Of a stretch of DNA of 64,000 nucleotides, positions 24,618 through 36,610 are shown in pieces. The notes beneath the pieces were generated by a model. The model had not been told where the DNA came from. It searched no databases and saw nothing but the letters and a program-made list of their open reading frames with translations. The first letter of the stretch is position 1. Each line of letters starts with the position of its first letter. The stretch spans positions 434,001 to 498,000 of the forward strand of contig JAVTVJ010000985.1 in NCBI GenBank assembly GCA_034509425.1, read 5' to 3'. This DNA is from Eopsaltria australis. Taxonomy: Eukaryota > Chordata > Aves > Passeriformes > Petroicidae. The translations under genes were made by a program, and so were the position numbers.

Positions 24618-27600
24618 GTATAATTGTGTTTTGTAGGGGGATATTCACAGAAAAAGAAACCCCATCCTTTTAAATTTTCTTTTGATGAGTGCATATGTGA
24701 AAACACAATGCTTATGTTTTGTTATCTTTCACCTGAGACTGCAGCCATAATTACATTGGTTCAGCCTCTGTAAGGAGGGAAGAAAAACTCGTGTATTAGA
24801 GTAATAAAGGCGAGTGCTAGTTTGTCAGACTGTATGATACTGTATCCAGACCGGCTGAATAAAGGCATAATGAAGATGAACCACAAGAGACCAAGAAGGC
24901 CTCTCTTCTCTCTTTCTTTAGAAGAACACCCTGGAGATACATTAACTTGTTTTCTTGTTTGTTTGCAAGCTTTTTTTTTTTTTTTCTTGTTAAAGAAATG
25001 CCTAGAGCTGTGAAATTTCAATGCATTGATCTATAGCTCTGAATTTCTTTCCTTCATAGTTCTGAGGATAATTCTTTTCCTTATCTGAAAGTCAAACCTT
25101 GTATATGCAGTTTATCCAACCTAAACTGCACATGAAAATGGTTCAAGAGACTAGAGTTCTTGGTTCTGTTTTGGGTTAAAAGAAGTTTTGCTCAAAATGT
25201 TATAAGTCTGATTTTTTATTATTCAGAATAATAAAATTTGCCAACTTCAATTTTCCATTTGGTAAATATTGCTTTCCTTATACAGTTGTATCCCGATACA
25301 CCCATCTTTTTCTCCCTTGCATAGCCTACAATTAATGTGGATCTTCAGAAAAAGCAGATAACACAGAGAGAATCCAGACAATTCAGGAATAACCTTCAAT
25401 TAGTCTGCTGTTATTGAAAAACTGTCTGTGTAGCTTCATATTTATGGGTTTTGTGAATTCAGAATGCAGTTCTCTCTTTGTTAGGAGCACACTTGTATTC
25501 TTAAGGTCTGCATGGTGTTTTCCTAAAGAAAATCAGGACACTAGTGATGGCTGGGAATATCCTAGACTATGACTTATCCATGTCCTCTTCAGCCTCTTTA
25601 CGTACTGTGCTAGGCTGCATCTTTAGGCATATTTTATGCTTAGCTTTGCTAATTTTTTTCTGATCTGCCCTTCAAAAATGCACTTATCACTTATCTGCAA
25701 AAGATAGTCTTTATTATAGGCAGTCTCAGTGTCTTCCAAGGCTTCAATGATGGCAATTTTTAGGCGTATGTACCTGACTACCACCTATGTTGCTGTGGAC
25801 ACAGACAATGCTCTTTAATAATAAAGTTTCTGATGTTGAGGAGGGATGGTTTTAATTTTGTAGGGTTTTTTAACCTTTGAAGCTCCTTGTGGGTTTGTGT
25901 CGTTTTCGTTTTAACACCTTTTTATACTGCAGCTATGTCTCAAGCTACACACTTTGAGAAAAAGTGCTTAAGCTGTTATTTTTAAGTTAAGAGCATGAAA
26001 TTAGAGATTGTGCAGAGGTAATGCAATAATTCTTGAAAGTGCAGTTCTCAAAGTTCAGAACTAGCAGGAGACTTGAATTCTGACAGTGTGAAGTGTGACA
26101 TTTTAAGTAGCTACATTATTTAGTGAATTTGAAAAGTCTGAAGAGTTTGAATTTGGGCACCTAAAAATTACCAGACTGACTAAAAAAGAGACATAATTTT
26201 TTTTCATATTGTAGGACTGGTATCATCACCAGTCCTGCAGATTTTTTTCTTCAGTATTACTTCATCAACTATAGGCAAGACAACTTAAAACCCCTCATAT
26301 TTTATGTTGCCTCTCTCAGGGCAGGCAGGTAGAAATATACAGGTACATCCAACTAACAGAGCAAAAGAACTATGAACCTCCATGTCACTTACTACTGCCT
26401 TCACAAATGTAGTAACAAAGAGGGAGAAGTCCAAATTCTTTGGGATCCTGCAAGTAGACAGGTGAGCAAGTGAACATTTCCCCATAGGGCTAGAAGTCCT
26501 GTTGTACCATTTAAAACTGAAAATTAAATATTGCAATATTCTACAACTTAAGCATATTAGGACACAGATGAAAGTATTTATCTGTGAAAGTTTGTTCAAG
26601 TTTGGAATTTTTCAAATCTCTGTATTAAAATGCTGATTGTCAGAACAAGGAAGAAACATTTTTCATGTGCAGTAGGTGGGGACTTGTATCTTCATTTTCA
26701 TGCTTCCTTATATATTAAAATTGAAAAATGTACTATTTTAAAAACAGGAAGTGATTTGACAGCTCTATTTTCTTCTGCTACTCAGCACCTCCCTACAGCA
26801 TCAGCACAGGCATTGCAGCACTGGCTGGCACGTCTTTGGAATTCAAATTTCTATTTTCACCAAATCTCTTTACTTTAGTAATAGACACAGAATTTTCATC
26901 TTCAGAAATAGTGGGAGATTTTTTAATATCCACCACTGAACAGTCTCTTCCCTGGAGCATGCCTTTACAATTACAGGGCTGTGTGTGCAGTGTAACATGC
27001 CAAGGACTCGGGAATAAAGATTGATATCTATGGAGGAGCTATACGATGACTTGTGCTCTCCAGAGGGAGGTCTCAAGCCAAGTGCATTTGCAGCCTGTCA
27101 ATGCTTGTTGGCAGATAGAGATACCCAGGAACACTGAGGTCTCAGAAACACAATTTTTTGAGTGATTACTCACTGGTGTTACTTTTGTAACTATCCAGAA
27201 AAATATTTTCCTGATGCTTTTTCAAATGCAAGTCTTTCTTCCATTTCTGAACAAAAGCAAGCAAATTAATCCATTGGGACCTGAGAACAAGGCAAACCCG
27301 ATGTTATTTCCTAAAAGATTATGTGTTTAATTCCCACATGAGTATGCTTTATCACATCATGATGGTAACAACCTAAAAGGCAAGAAGGGGCACTAGGGCT
27401 TGGTATTTTGCTTGGCTTTTGTGCTTGGCTTTTGTTCCTGTTACTTATATTGAGCAAGACCAGTATGTCTACGCTTGGAGGCTGCCTAGGGTAAAATATT
27501 ACCATTGTTCCTAATGGGAGACTTACTCTTCTTCTGGAAGTATCACTTTCTATTGTTGTAATGCATCTACCATGATAATAAAAATTACAAATACCAGGAA

Positions 27601-30514
27601 ACTGGGAACGCTAATTTCGTTAGGCTTCTACTTTGATTCCTATCTCTCTGTGTCTCTGCTGCATGATGTTATTTGAAAATAAATGAGGGACAAGAATGAT
27701 ATTAAAGGAAGGCTTGGCTGTTCAGTGATTGTTAAAATAAAGATGGGGAAAGCAGTATGTATCAGTGCTCTTTGCCAGCCTCAGCCACTAAAGTCTTACT
27801 TCAAGGGTGTGCATGCTGTTGCTAAGGGAAAATGGTTATGTGAGTCTCTTACATAATATTGTTAATATTTTGGTTTGAAACGTGTCATTCTTGTCATCTT
27901 GCAGCTTATGTCTCCAATAGCTGATAGTTTAAAGCACTGTCTTTAAACAAATGAAACAAAAGGATGGTTTAGAGGTACTAATGGAAAAGCTACGACAAAA
28001 GAAAGCAGGTTGCAATGTGACTGCAGTTAACTGATACTATCTTAGATTCTTCTGTTCAGAAAAGGCAAAAGGAGGCTGAATTGTTAATTGAAGACAGCTT
28101 TTATTGATAAACCAGAGCATGTATCCATTTGGCATAGGACATGTGGGAGGATCAGTAAAAGGAACTGGAGGGGAGGTTTCTGTTGTACGCAGATGACAGA
28201 TTACATGAAACTCATTTTATCTTATGCATTTCTAAACATGTAATGGTTTATGCTTTTTAGATGTGTTCAAAGCTATGCAACCTAGACACGTGTAATTGAA
28301 GCCTTGCATGCAGTCTTCTCAAGATTTTGTCTTCCTAGTAACTGAACCTCTTTATTAAGGGAATTCTTTATTATTCTAAGCTCTCACATGATACCTATAT
28401 TCCTCACTCATACTTCATCTTCTGTATTGGCATCAGGAGTCTTGGAATGATCATTATGAAAAAAAATAGACCTAAAGAATTGTAACAAGTGAGTCAAAAT
28501 ATCTTTTAGAATAGAAAAATTATTAGAGGAAACAACTGGTGGGCACCAGCCTGTCGAGATGCAAAACATTTTAAGATATTTTGCTGTTGATTCAAGAAAA
28601 TTTCTCAAGTTTCATTCATAGTCAATCAGATCCATTTCAAACAAAGAATACTTTACAATCAAAGCATAGATAATGCAGTCAAGCTATAAAAACCAGTAAT
28701 ACATGTTTTTTTAAAAAAAAACAAATCCCCAAGGGAAAAAAAAGAAAACAAACAAAAATCCTTTGAACTAAACACCCCATACTTAGAATGATTTTAGTGA
28801 TAAAAGTTGAGATTGCACCTGATTAAGGAATAATGAAAAGCTTCTGGTATTCTGGTACTGAAAACAGCCACTGCCTCACAGCCTCTCCTTTACCTCATTC
28901 ATGTAGGGACCATCCCTAAAATTCTGCTGTGTGTGCTAACAGCCTGTGTTGCCTGTACACGGATACTTGCTATTATTTGATTGTGAGTATAGGACAATTC
29001 TTACATCTCCTTAGGCTCCCTGCCAAGTCTACCATTGCCTTTCCAAGGGAAGATTACTAGAATATTTGAATTTGAATAACAGACCCAGTCTCAGTAATAT
29101 TGCTGCATAAATGCAATTTGCTATTTCAGCAAAAATGTTCACATTTTTGCACAGATACATTTAAAATAGCATCATTTTGGATGAAAAAGTAAAAATTATT
29201 TGTTGTAAATTGGAACTTGATTTCTAGACAGAGGAATGGCAGTAAAAATCACTTGCAAGGTGATAGACAAAAATTTTCTGTGCCTAATTTTATCTGCATA
29301 CAAAACACATAATATCCATTGCTGAGAAAATAATTTAAGGCTTACCTTATATTCATGTCTGAGCGGGAAGGAAGACATGTTACTGTTAACTCTTGATGGA
29401 GCTGTAAAACTGTATTAGTCCATGCAGCCTATCCCCTTCTTTGGGAAGCTGGGTTTGATCCCTAAAATTTTCTGTCCAGAACAGAAGCACAACAAATGGA
29501 CGTTTTACTCATCTTCTGAAGATTTCCAGGCTAAGTAAATCTAAAGGACAAACACCTGGTAACTTACCACTTTCCTTATGTTCAGACAGAGCAGTGGGCG
29601 TGGGTTTAAATTGCTATTTCCCAAGGCAGTTGACACCCTCTCAAACCTTGTCCTTATCCACCACTGTATATTTCAGAGCTACAGGAACTTGATCAGAGAG
29701 GCCCGGAGGTTTCTCAAACAACATTACAGGTGCATAGGTCACTAGGTGCCATGTTATTGTTCACAGAGTTCTGTAATTTTTACCAGTTTATACTTCTGTA
29801 TTTGGAGTATTTAGTTCACATTTTATGATAGCATAATAGGACATATTTAATACTTCTGTCTTTATGACCTACAATTTGTGAAGATTTGGAGAAGAGGAAA
29901 TTTCTCCAATTATGATCAAGGCAGTCTGAAATACAACAAAGATGGGCCTTTATTACTTACAAGTAAAAAATATACTGTGAAGTGAGGTGACATCAATATT
30001 TTTGATACATTTTCAAGCATATGTTTTACAGAGTCTTCTGTAAGTGTACACTCTCCATAGATTCGTTGCCTCGGTCATTGAACAAAATCATCTACAACCT
30101 AACTGAAAGACTTTTTTGTCATTAAATTGTCATTATGTAATGTACACTTTCATGTCTTACTCAATGGAATCTATCTATACTTTCCCAACAGTACAAAAAT
30201 TACTGCTTTGCTCATAGGCTTTTAGTTAACATTTGTCACTTTGCAATTCCCAGAGGCTAATTCAAATAAAGATGCCAGAAAATTCACTGCATTGTTTTTA
30301 TTGGCTTTGATTGTGATAGTAACTATCAGCATACAAGAATGAAACATGGAGATCCAAGCACCAAACACTGACCTAAACGCTGTCAGCAGCTGCTTAAAGA
30401 CATTTTGAAATGACTGATTTGAGAGACATAATCTAGGCATATTGTGTGGTAGAAGGAGGGTTAAAATCCAATTTTGAGCAGCAATATTTTACAGCCTTAC
30501 CTTTCTTTGACTGA
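24618..30514. other. AT-rich unique sequence
   Basis: No gene, RNA gene or interspersed repeat was recognised over nearly 6 kb. The 104-codon minus-strand frame at 26285-26599 and the plus-strand frames near 26630-27024 have no family resemblance or splice framing that I can support. A 13-bp perfect tandem duplication lies at 27409-27434. Confidence 0.5.
27409..27434. repeat. 13-bp perfect tandem duplication
   Basis: TGCTTGGCTTTTG occurs twice with no spacer and no mismatch, which suggests a fairly recent slippage event. Confidence 0.9.
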
Positions 30515-31150
30515 CAGATTTTAAGGCCAAAAGAGACCATTAGATCTAGTCACATATGTCCTGCATTTTACAGGACATTATATTTCTTTCAGTGACTTGA
30601 GACTAAGCACATTTTCTGAAAAGATGTTCAGCTTTGATTTGAGAGCGTCAGGTAATGAACAATCTACCATTCCCTTTGGGAGTTTGTTGCAGCTGTTATT
30701 AGCCTATGCTGTTAAATTTTTTATCTCATTTCTATTTTGAATTTTCCTGCCTTTCATTTCTAACCATTGGTTCTGTCTTTCCCTGCTAGATTAAGGACTT
30801 CTCTAGCACATTGTAAGGGAGCTTATACACTGCAATCAAGCTACCTGACATATGGGGTTTTTTGGGCTTGCTTGGTTTTTTTGGAGTTTTTCTCTTTTTT
30901 TGTGCTAAGATAAACAGACTGATATTTTTAAGTACTTATTCACCTGGATTTTCTGCAGCCTGGAATAATTTTGCAGCTTTTTTTTTCTATGTCGTCTCCA
31001 ATTTTTTCAGTGACATTTTAAAAATGAACTTTGTGCAGTATGCAGAACAGGAGGCAGTTTGCCAGTATCAATCTCACCAGTGCTATCTAGAGGCAGAAAA
31101 CCACCACTGCTTTTTATTACTCCTCCTCCTCGCTTGTTCCTTCTAGGTTT
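30515..31150 (-). mobile_element. Ancient CR1-like LINE 3' region, minus strand
   Basis: The plus strand begins TTTTAAGGCCAAAAGAGACC followed by ATTAGATCTAGTCACAT, the reverse complement of the 3' end of old amniote CR1 elements (recalled as AAGGCCAGAAGGGACCATTA...). Downstream blocks follow the expected order: CTTTGATTTGAGAGCGTCAG, ACAATCTACCATTCCCTTTG, GGGAGTTTGTTGCAG, CTGTTAAATTTTTTATCTCA, CTAGATTAAGGACTTCTCTA and CACTGCAATCAAG. Near 31070 CTCACCAGTGCTATCTAGAG corresponds to the GCACCAGTGC...AGAGG block. Open frames inside it on both strands are accidental. It is among the clearest old copies in the window despite strong divergence. Confidence 0.85.
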
Positions 31151-32527
31151 CATTAAACAATGTAGTGTCTGTATTTTACTGGGAATTATTTCTTTTTGTT
31201 CTGTAATGACCCAGACTTTCTTTTTCAGACTTCCTACTACAAGGAAATGCTTTTTCATTGTGCAATATGTACAGAATTTTTGCTTTGGACAATGTAGAAG
31301 GAAAGAATTTTTGTTCCTCTGTAAAATAATTATTTTTTTCCATTCCTGATCTGTTCCCCTTTGCCTCACCCTTGTCTATGAGGTTTGTGTAACCTTCGTG
31401 GGCTTCTGTGCTAATGTAATACATACTTCTGAATCACACCTAGAAACATGGTGGTTTACACTATTCACTCCTAGAAACAGCCCCTATTTAATAAGAGATC
31501 TTTATAGACGGTTGTTTTTGCAACTAATCAATTATCTAATTATCTGTCCTTGTAATATATGCTTTGTTGTACTGTTTATCATTAATTTGCTAATTAAAGG
31601 ATAAGAGATGTTAAATCAAAAGCCTCATAAAAAATTTTATCTGTGCACTAAATTACCAAGCAAAGTTCTAATCTCACCAAAGATTGAATCTGATTTGATT
31701 TACAAGAGCTTTTTTTTTTTCCATTTAGATGGTATCAGTTGACCTGGATTATATTATTTTCTTTTTATTTTTATTCCATGGTAACTTTTCTATATCTCTT
31801 TCTTGTACAACACAATTTTACACAAGTTCCCATTGGAGAAATCTTGAATTTTCTGAGCCCTTTAGTATGTCTTTGATCTGCTAATTAATATAATACCAGT
31901 AAGAAAAGTCCAGAAAATCTTTCAGCCAACATACTAAAAATGTGTGGATAAACTTATACAGGCCTGATGATGTAAAACTACATAATTCTAATAGATTCTG
32001 TTTAGCGTTGTCCTCAGATAGCTGTAGATTTTATTGGATCTCTGTAAAATGTTGTTAGTAAAGCACTGTGTTTCTTTCCAAACCCTGAGCAGAAATATTC
32101 GCTTTATTTTTTTCTGTATCATGGTTTACAATTTACTATATCCTTTGTTGAAATATTCATCACATTTCTTTATTCCTTGCGTACCTTAAAAGCTCATTGT
32201 TTTTTTCTTTAAGTTACTTCAGCCACAGCTTTCCCCTCCACATCTTATCTTCTCATGTAAGTATATTTCCCATTTACTTTCCTCTTCTTATTTTCCACAT
32301 TTTTCATCTTTCAGTTCTTATTGCTGCTTTTATGAGTTCAGTCTTTGCCATTCACCGTAGCACAATCTTAATTCTGCAACAGAAGAAATTGAGGCTCCAG
32401 GGGTCAGTTTTGCTCATTACACAGCTGAATTCAGCAACAGGTGTGATCCATCTGTGTGCTGATGCAGGATACAGGTATGTAATGCAAGGGTACAAAAATT
32501 GCGTGAAGTTTGCACAGACCATGCTAC

Positions 32528-32560
32528 TTCTTGATAGGAAGTATTTCTTGATGGGAAGTA
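32528..32560. repeat. 17-bp-period tandem duplication
   Basis: TTCTTGATAGGAAGTA and TTCTTGATGGGAAGTA follow each other with one base between and a single mismatch. Confidence 0.85.
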
Positions 32561-33130
32561 CAGGTTTTCAGTATTTTTGGGTTTTTTTTTTAAGAAAATT
32601 AAAATGGAAACCAGCCTCAAAAAATGTGTTCCTGGGGTTGATAGTGACACAGAAATAAGTCATCAGCAGGTTTAGAACATGTTCAGTCTCCAGAAAGACA
32701 TGTCAGCAGAGCTGTTGGACACTGGAGTACACTGTGTGTGTCACACTCTACAGCTGAGAGGTAAGAAATAAAACTTGGCTCTTCATCCGTTATTTTTCCA
32801 TGCTTTTCTCAGGTGCTACTGTCAATATGGCAGAGATAAACTGTAAGGACCTAGATGTCTGTTCCAGGACACACTTCCATTAGATCCTGGAAAGCATCCT
32901 CCACTGACTTTGAGCTCTTATTGCCCATTCCAACTGATCCTGTTTTTCTACTCCTGCTTATTCCCTACACTCTTCCTACACCTGTCTTTTCCAGCTTCTC
33001 ATCCTGTTACATCCTTATACAAATTTCTCTCTCTGACAGTCAAACCTTTTAATGCACTGTTTTTCCTGTTTTTCTCCATGTCTATGATAGCTCACTACTT
33101 TGATCTCAGGCTTTTTCCTTCACCAGCTCC

Positions 33131-33164
33131 CTAAATGATAGTGTTCCCAAATGGTAGTGTTCTC
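33131..33164. repeat. 17-bp tandem duplication
   Basis: CTAAATGATAGTGTTCC is followed directly by CAAATGGTAGTGTTCTC, so two imperfect copies of one 17-bp unit. Confidence 0.85.
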
Positions 33165-35543
33165 AATACTTACCTCCTCACTCTGGAGTCAATCTCTGGC
33201 TTCCTACTCTGTTTTTCTCTGCAGAAGCTTCTCATCTCTGATTTAAATTGTAGTTGAGTGTTTTTTTGCACACTGGAAGGGGGACAGAAGGTGTACAGGA
33301 GTTGGAGTCCATGAGGATACCAATAGACTGTGGCAGAGAGGATTTTTTTCTTAGATGGGCAATTTTCTGCTTAGAACATGTGTTTGTTGACAGTCTTTGA
33401 AAAACCCTCATCAGTCTCCATACTCTTAAACACTGCTAATTATTTTTTTTACCACTGTCAGAGAAAGGTAAGGTGGGAAGCAAAAAGAGTAAAAATGAAA
33501 TACAGATCTGCTGTATTTCAGATCTTCTCTTCCAACCTTCTTGTTGAAAGCATTCTAAGACTTTGAAATATTAATGGAGAGGACAAGATATTCCCATAAA
33601 TTCTTTCTTTGGAAAAATGGCCTAAAACAGCCAAAGCTATGGAAGTATCAGTCTTGTTCAAAATTTGCAAACCACAGCAGCAGATATGAAATAGTTTCTT
33701 TAGCCATTGAACTTATTGTCATATAATTTAACTAGAATGTTCTGATTTTATTTAGAGCTGATGAACACTGTAAAAAATGACCTTAGAGGACAAATCCCTA
33801 TTATCTTGTTTATACCAATGCTCTGCTAGTAGCTTGTGAGTCATTTACTGCGTAGCAGTCTGGTGCCTGCTTTTTTGTGATAAAAAATTAAAAGGCAACC
33901 TAATCTGTAGGGTTGTTGTTTTTTAACAAACTAAAAGTAATAAGTTTGAGAATATCTATTTTGGACTAAGAATGAGAATCACAATGTCATGTATTATATA
34001 TTCATGATCTGTGGAGATTCGCTATAATTGTGCTTCTCTTAGAAAAATCCTTCTTAAAAAACCCTAAGTTTAGGATTACAAGATTTCTAAAGCATTTAGC
34101 AATCCATAATAGGACTGACAGAAGTGCATAAGAGTGATGGCTGCCTATTTCACAGTTTATGCTTCAATTCTGCCTTTGTAACTCAATACTTTTCAGACCA
34201 TGATACATCTTTAAGGCATTTGAATATTTCTGAATACCTGTACAACAACTACTTAAAAGCAACAGGATGAAATGTCAGATTTTGTATGAATATGGCTTTC
34301 AGATCTTTAGAAAATTTGTGTTTCAGATTTTTAAAAATTGAGCAATTAATAAAAGTACAAATAACTTACGAGCCATTGAAAGAGATCATCAAGGAAAATT
34401 AGGAGCTCTATAAACTATGATAAAATATTTAACACATTAATGTCTTTTTTAATTAACAGTTGCTCATGGCTGAGACTTTAGGTATCAATTTATGATAATC
34501 ATTGGCTTCATTTTACAAAATTATAGAAGTGTTTGCAATTCACATTGGGATATTTAGTGATAATAATGGAGATCCAAAGTAGGAGTGAATTCACCTGCAT
34601 ACATGCATGCGGGTGGATTTTTGTGAACACACACACGCACATATGCGATGAATTGGGTGTGTCATGCAAGATAAAAGGTGAATATTTGTGTCCTATTAAG
34701 AAGGAAGGCAGTAAGGAATTTAAAGAAAATCCTGACAGATTTCAGGGAAAGTTTCTTTTTTTCCCCTTTCTGTCTCAAATCCAACTGTCACCTTTCCCCA
34801 AATTCTTTCTTAGTTTCCTTCTATCACGCAGACGCCCTCTTTCTTTTGCAGTGCTTTTCCACTTCCTCTTCTACAGTGACTTGGTAATGTGAATATTGAG
34901 AAGACTGGAAGGGATAAGAAATGTGAAAATAAAAGAGTTCCTCACATTTTTGTCAAGACAAAGAGTAGTCAGCACATATTGCAGCCCTGTTAATAGGTGA
35001 AAGAAGTGGTGCATTTGGAGATGGCAGAGGGACTCTCTCCTCCTCTCAAAGAGAGGGGTTACAGGGCTCTTTCCAGGGATGCAGCTGAACACCTCTGTGC
35101 TGAAAGGTCTCTGCTCTTAGATTGCAGTTCCGTTTACCTGCATTTACACTCTTTCCCACAGAAGTTTTCAATTTTCAAATATTTTAAATATCATGGAATC
35201 TCCTGCAATTTTTTACTGGTCTTCTCTTTGACACCAAAATTTGATTTCATGTTCTTCAGTGCTTGCAGTTTGTACAGACTAAACGGTGAACTAGATTTCA
35301 CTAGGTGTAGAAAGTGTCCACTGCTCAGAAAAATGAAGACAGCTTGTACTTTTGTCACAATGATAGATTGTAAGAGATATTACAACAGTAATGGATAATG
35401 CATTGCAGGGTTTGTCTTACTCTTTAAGAAATTGATCTGTTTATTCATCCAGAGTTGTAACATTTTCTATTAGTTATGCTTTGCTTTGCCAAGTCGTATT
35501 GTTTTCAGTTTAAAAACCCCTACAAAAAAAGGAATCCCAAATT

Positions 35544-35592
35544 AACCAACCAACCAACCAAACAAACAAACAAACAAAAAAACAAAGAAAAA
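35544..35592. repeat. AACC/AAAC microsatellite
   Basis: About four AACC-type units change into about four AAAC units and then an A-rich end. It reads as a decayed tetranucleotide repeat. Confidence 0.92.
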
Positions 35593-36267
35593 ACATCAAC
35601 AAGTTGCCACATAATAAATTGAAGCCAAACAAAGGTTTTTAAAAAAAAACATAGGCGGTTATTCTTGCCACATCAGTAAATGGAAAAAGACAGAAATATA
35701 TCTTTATGGTTCTCTTAAAAATGCTTGTTTAAACTGCTTTGGTACAAATTAGTGAGTTTTGGAAAGCTTATTTCATGTACCCTTTTCTTAGGTACTTTTT
35801 GTATATTAAACTTGCCAAACATTGTGATGCAGAATAGCACTTAATTTCTTTGCATTATTCTGTAAGAACTACTTTTGTCCATACAGATGTCCAATTTCTC
35901 TAAAAATTGTAATTAAAAGATGTAACTCTATACAAATAAATATTGGAAATACATAATTGCATTCTTGTTGTTCCAACTGAGTTTCTTTTAATATTGAAAA
36001 CATTGTGCAAGAGAGGAAAAATGCACATTGTTGCAATTAATCATAACTATGACAGCATTTCGATGAATTAAAAGGGTATAAGGGATTCAAAAGACAAAAA
36101 AGAAAAAGGGAAACAAACAGAAAAGATATCCTACCTATAAATATTTCTGAAACTGTGGACTTAATGTGAATAAAATAAAGGGAGAAATTAATTTTAGATA
36201 TTCTTCTGAAGTGAATATTGGAATGAGACAGTATCTATGACATTTTATTTTCTTTCTTTCCACACAG
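35593..36267. other. AT-rich sequence upstream of candidate terminal exon
   Basis: No feature was recognised. The right end is a clear pyrimidine tract, TTTTCTTTCTTTCCACACAG, ending at 36267. Confidence 0.5.
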
Positions 36268-36610
36268 CAATTTGAAGTTCAGATCAGAGACCAGTGCTAT
36301 CTTAAAGATGCAGGATATCCTCCTGATTTAAAAAAATTCACACAGATGGGTGTGCAGAGCAATTCTCAACGTTACTTCTTTTAAGGCACTAACACAATGA
36401 CTGGGGGAAGTGTCTTGCCTGACAGTATCTCAGTTGAGAAAAAACTACATCAGGAGTCTCAGGCAGACAATTCTCATCATTAATTTTTCTATTAATTTGC
36501 CTGACCTCTCTCTAAGGAAAGCATTATTGCCTCAGTGTTTATAATCCTGTATATAAGTATGCAAAAGAACATAGACCTCCTCAGTTCCTTTTCTAGAAAT
36601 TACAAATAAA
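36268..36610 (+). other. Candidate 3'-terminal coding exon and UTR, unknown gene
   Basis: A near-consensus acceptor ends at 36267. The frame starting at 36268 is open for 38 codons and stops with TAA at 36382-36384. Its residues are protein-like: QFEVQIRDQCYLKDAGYPPD, then a lysine pair, and a C-terminus SNSQRYFF. A second frame in the same segment (NLKFRSETSAIL...) is open for 20 codons, so the phase is not certain. The canonical poly(A) signal AATAAA is at 36605-36610, about 220 bp after the stop, consistent with a short 3' UTR. I could not assign the protein to any family. A frame of 38 codons can occur by chance; the combination of acceptor, stop and poly(A) signal is what makes it worth listing. 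The gene would run on the plus strand with its upstream exons to the left, possibly beyond this window. Confidence 0.3.
36605..36610 (+). promoter_or_regulatory. AATAAA poly(A) signal candidate
   Basis: Canonical hexamer downstream of the candidate terminal exon. The sequence beyond it has a weak G/T-rich patch (GATGGGGTTG) within about 40 bp. AATAAA is frequent in AT-rich DNA, so its value depends on the exon being real. Confidence 0.3.

Larger units (their letters stand above)
31151..35543. other. Unique sequence with pyrimidine-rich patches
   Basis: No gene was recognised. The 153-codon plus-strand frame at 32197-32658 is the longest of its kind here, but its first third is a T/C-rich low-complexity tract (phenylalanine, leucine, serine, isoleucine) and no motif is visible, so I do not call it. 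Two 17-bp-period duplications lie at 32528-32560 and 33131-33164. Confidence 0.5.

Noticed and set aside
32197..32658. 153-codon plus-strand open frame with a hydrophobic start
   Set aside because: The first third is T/C low complexity that mimics membrane segments; there is no family resemblance or splice context.
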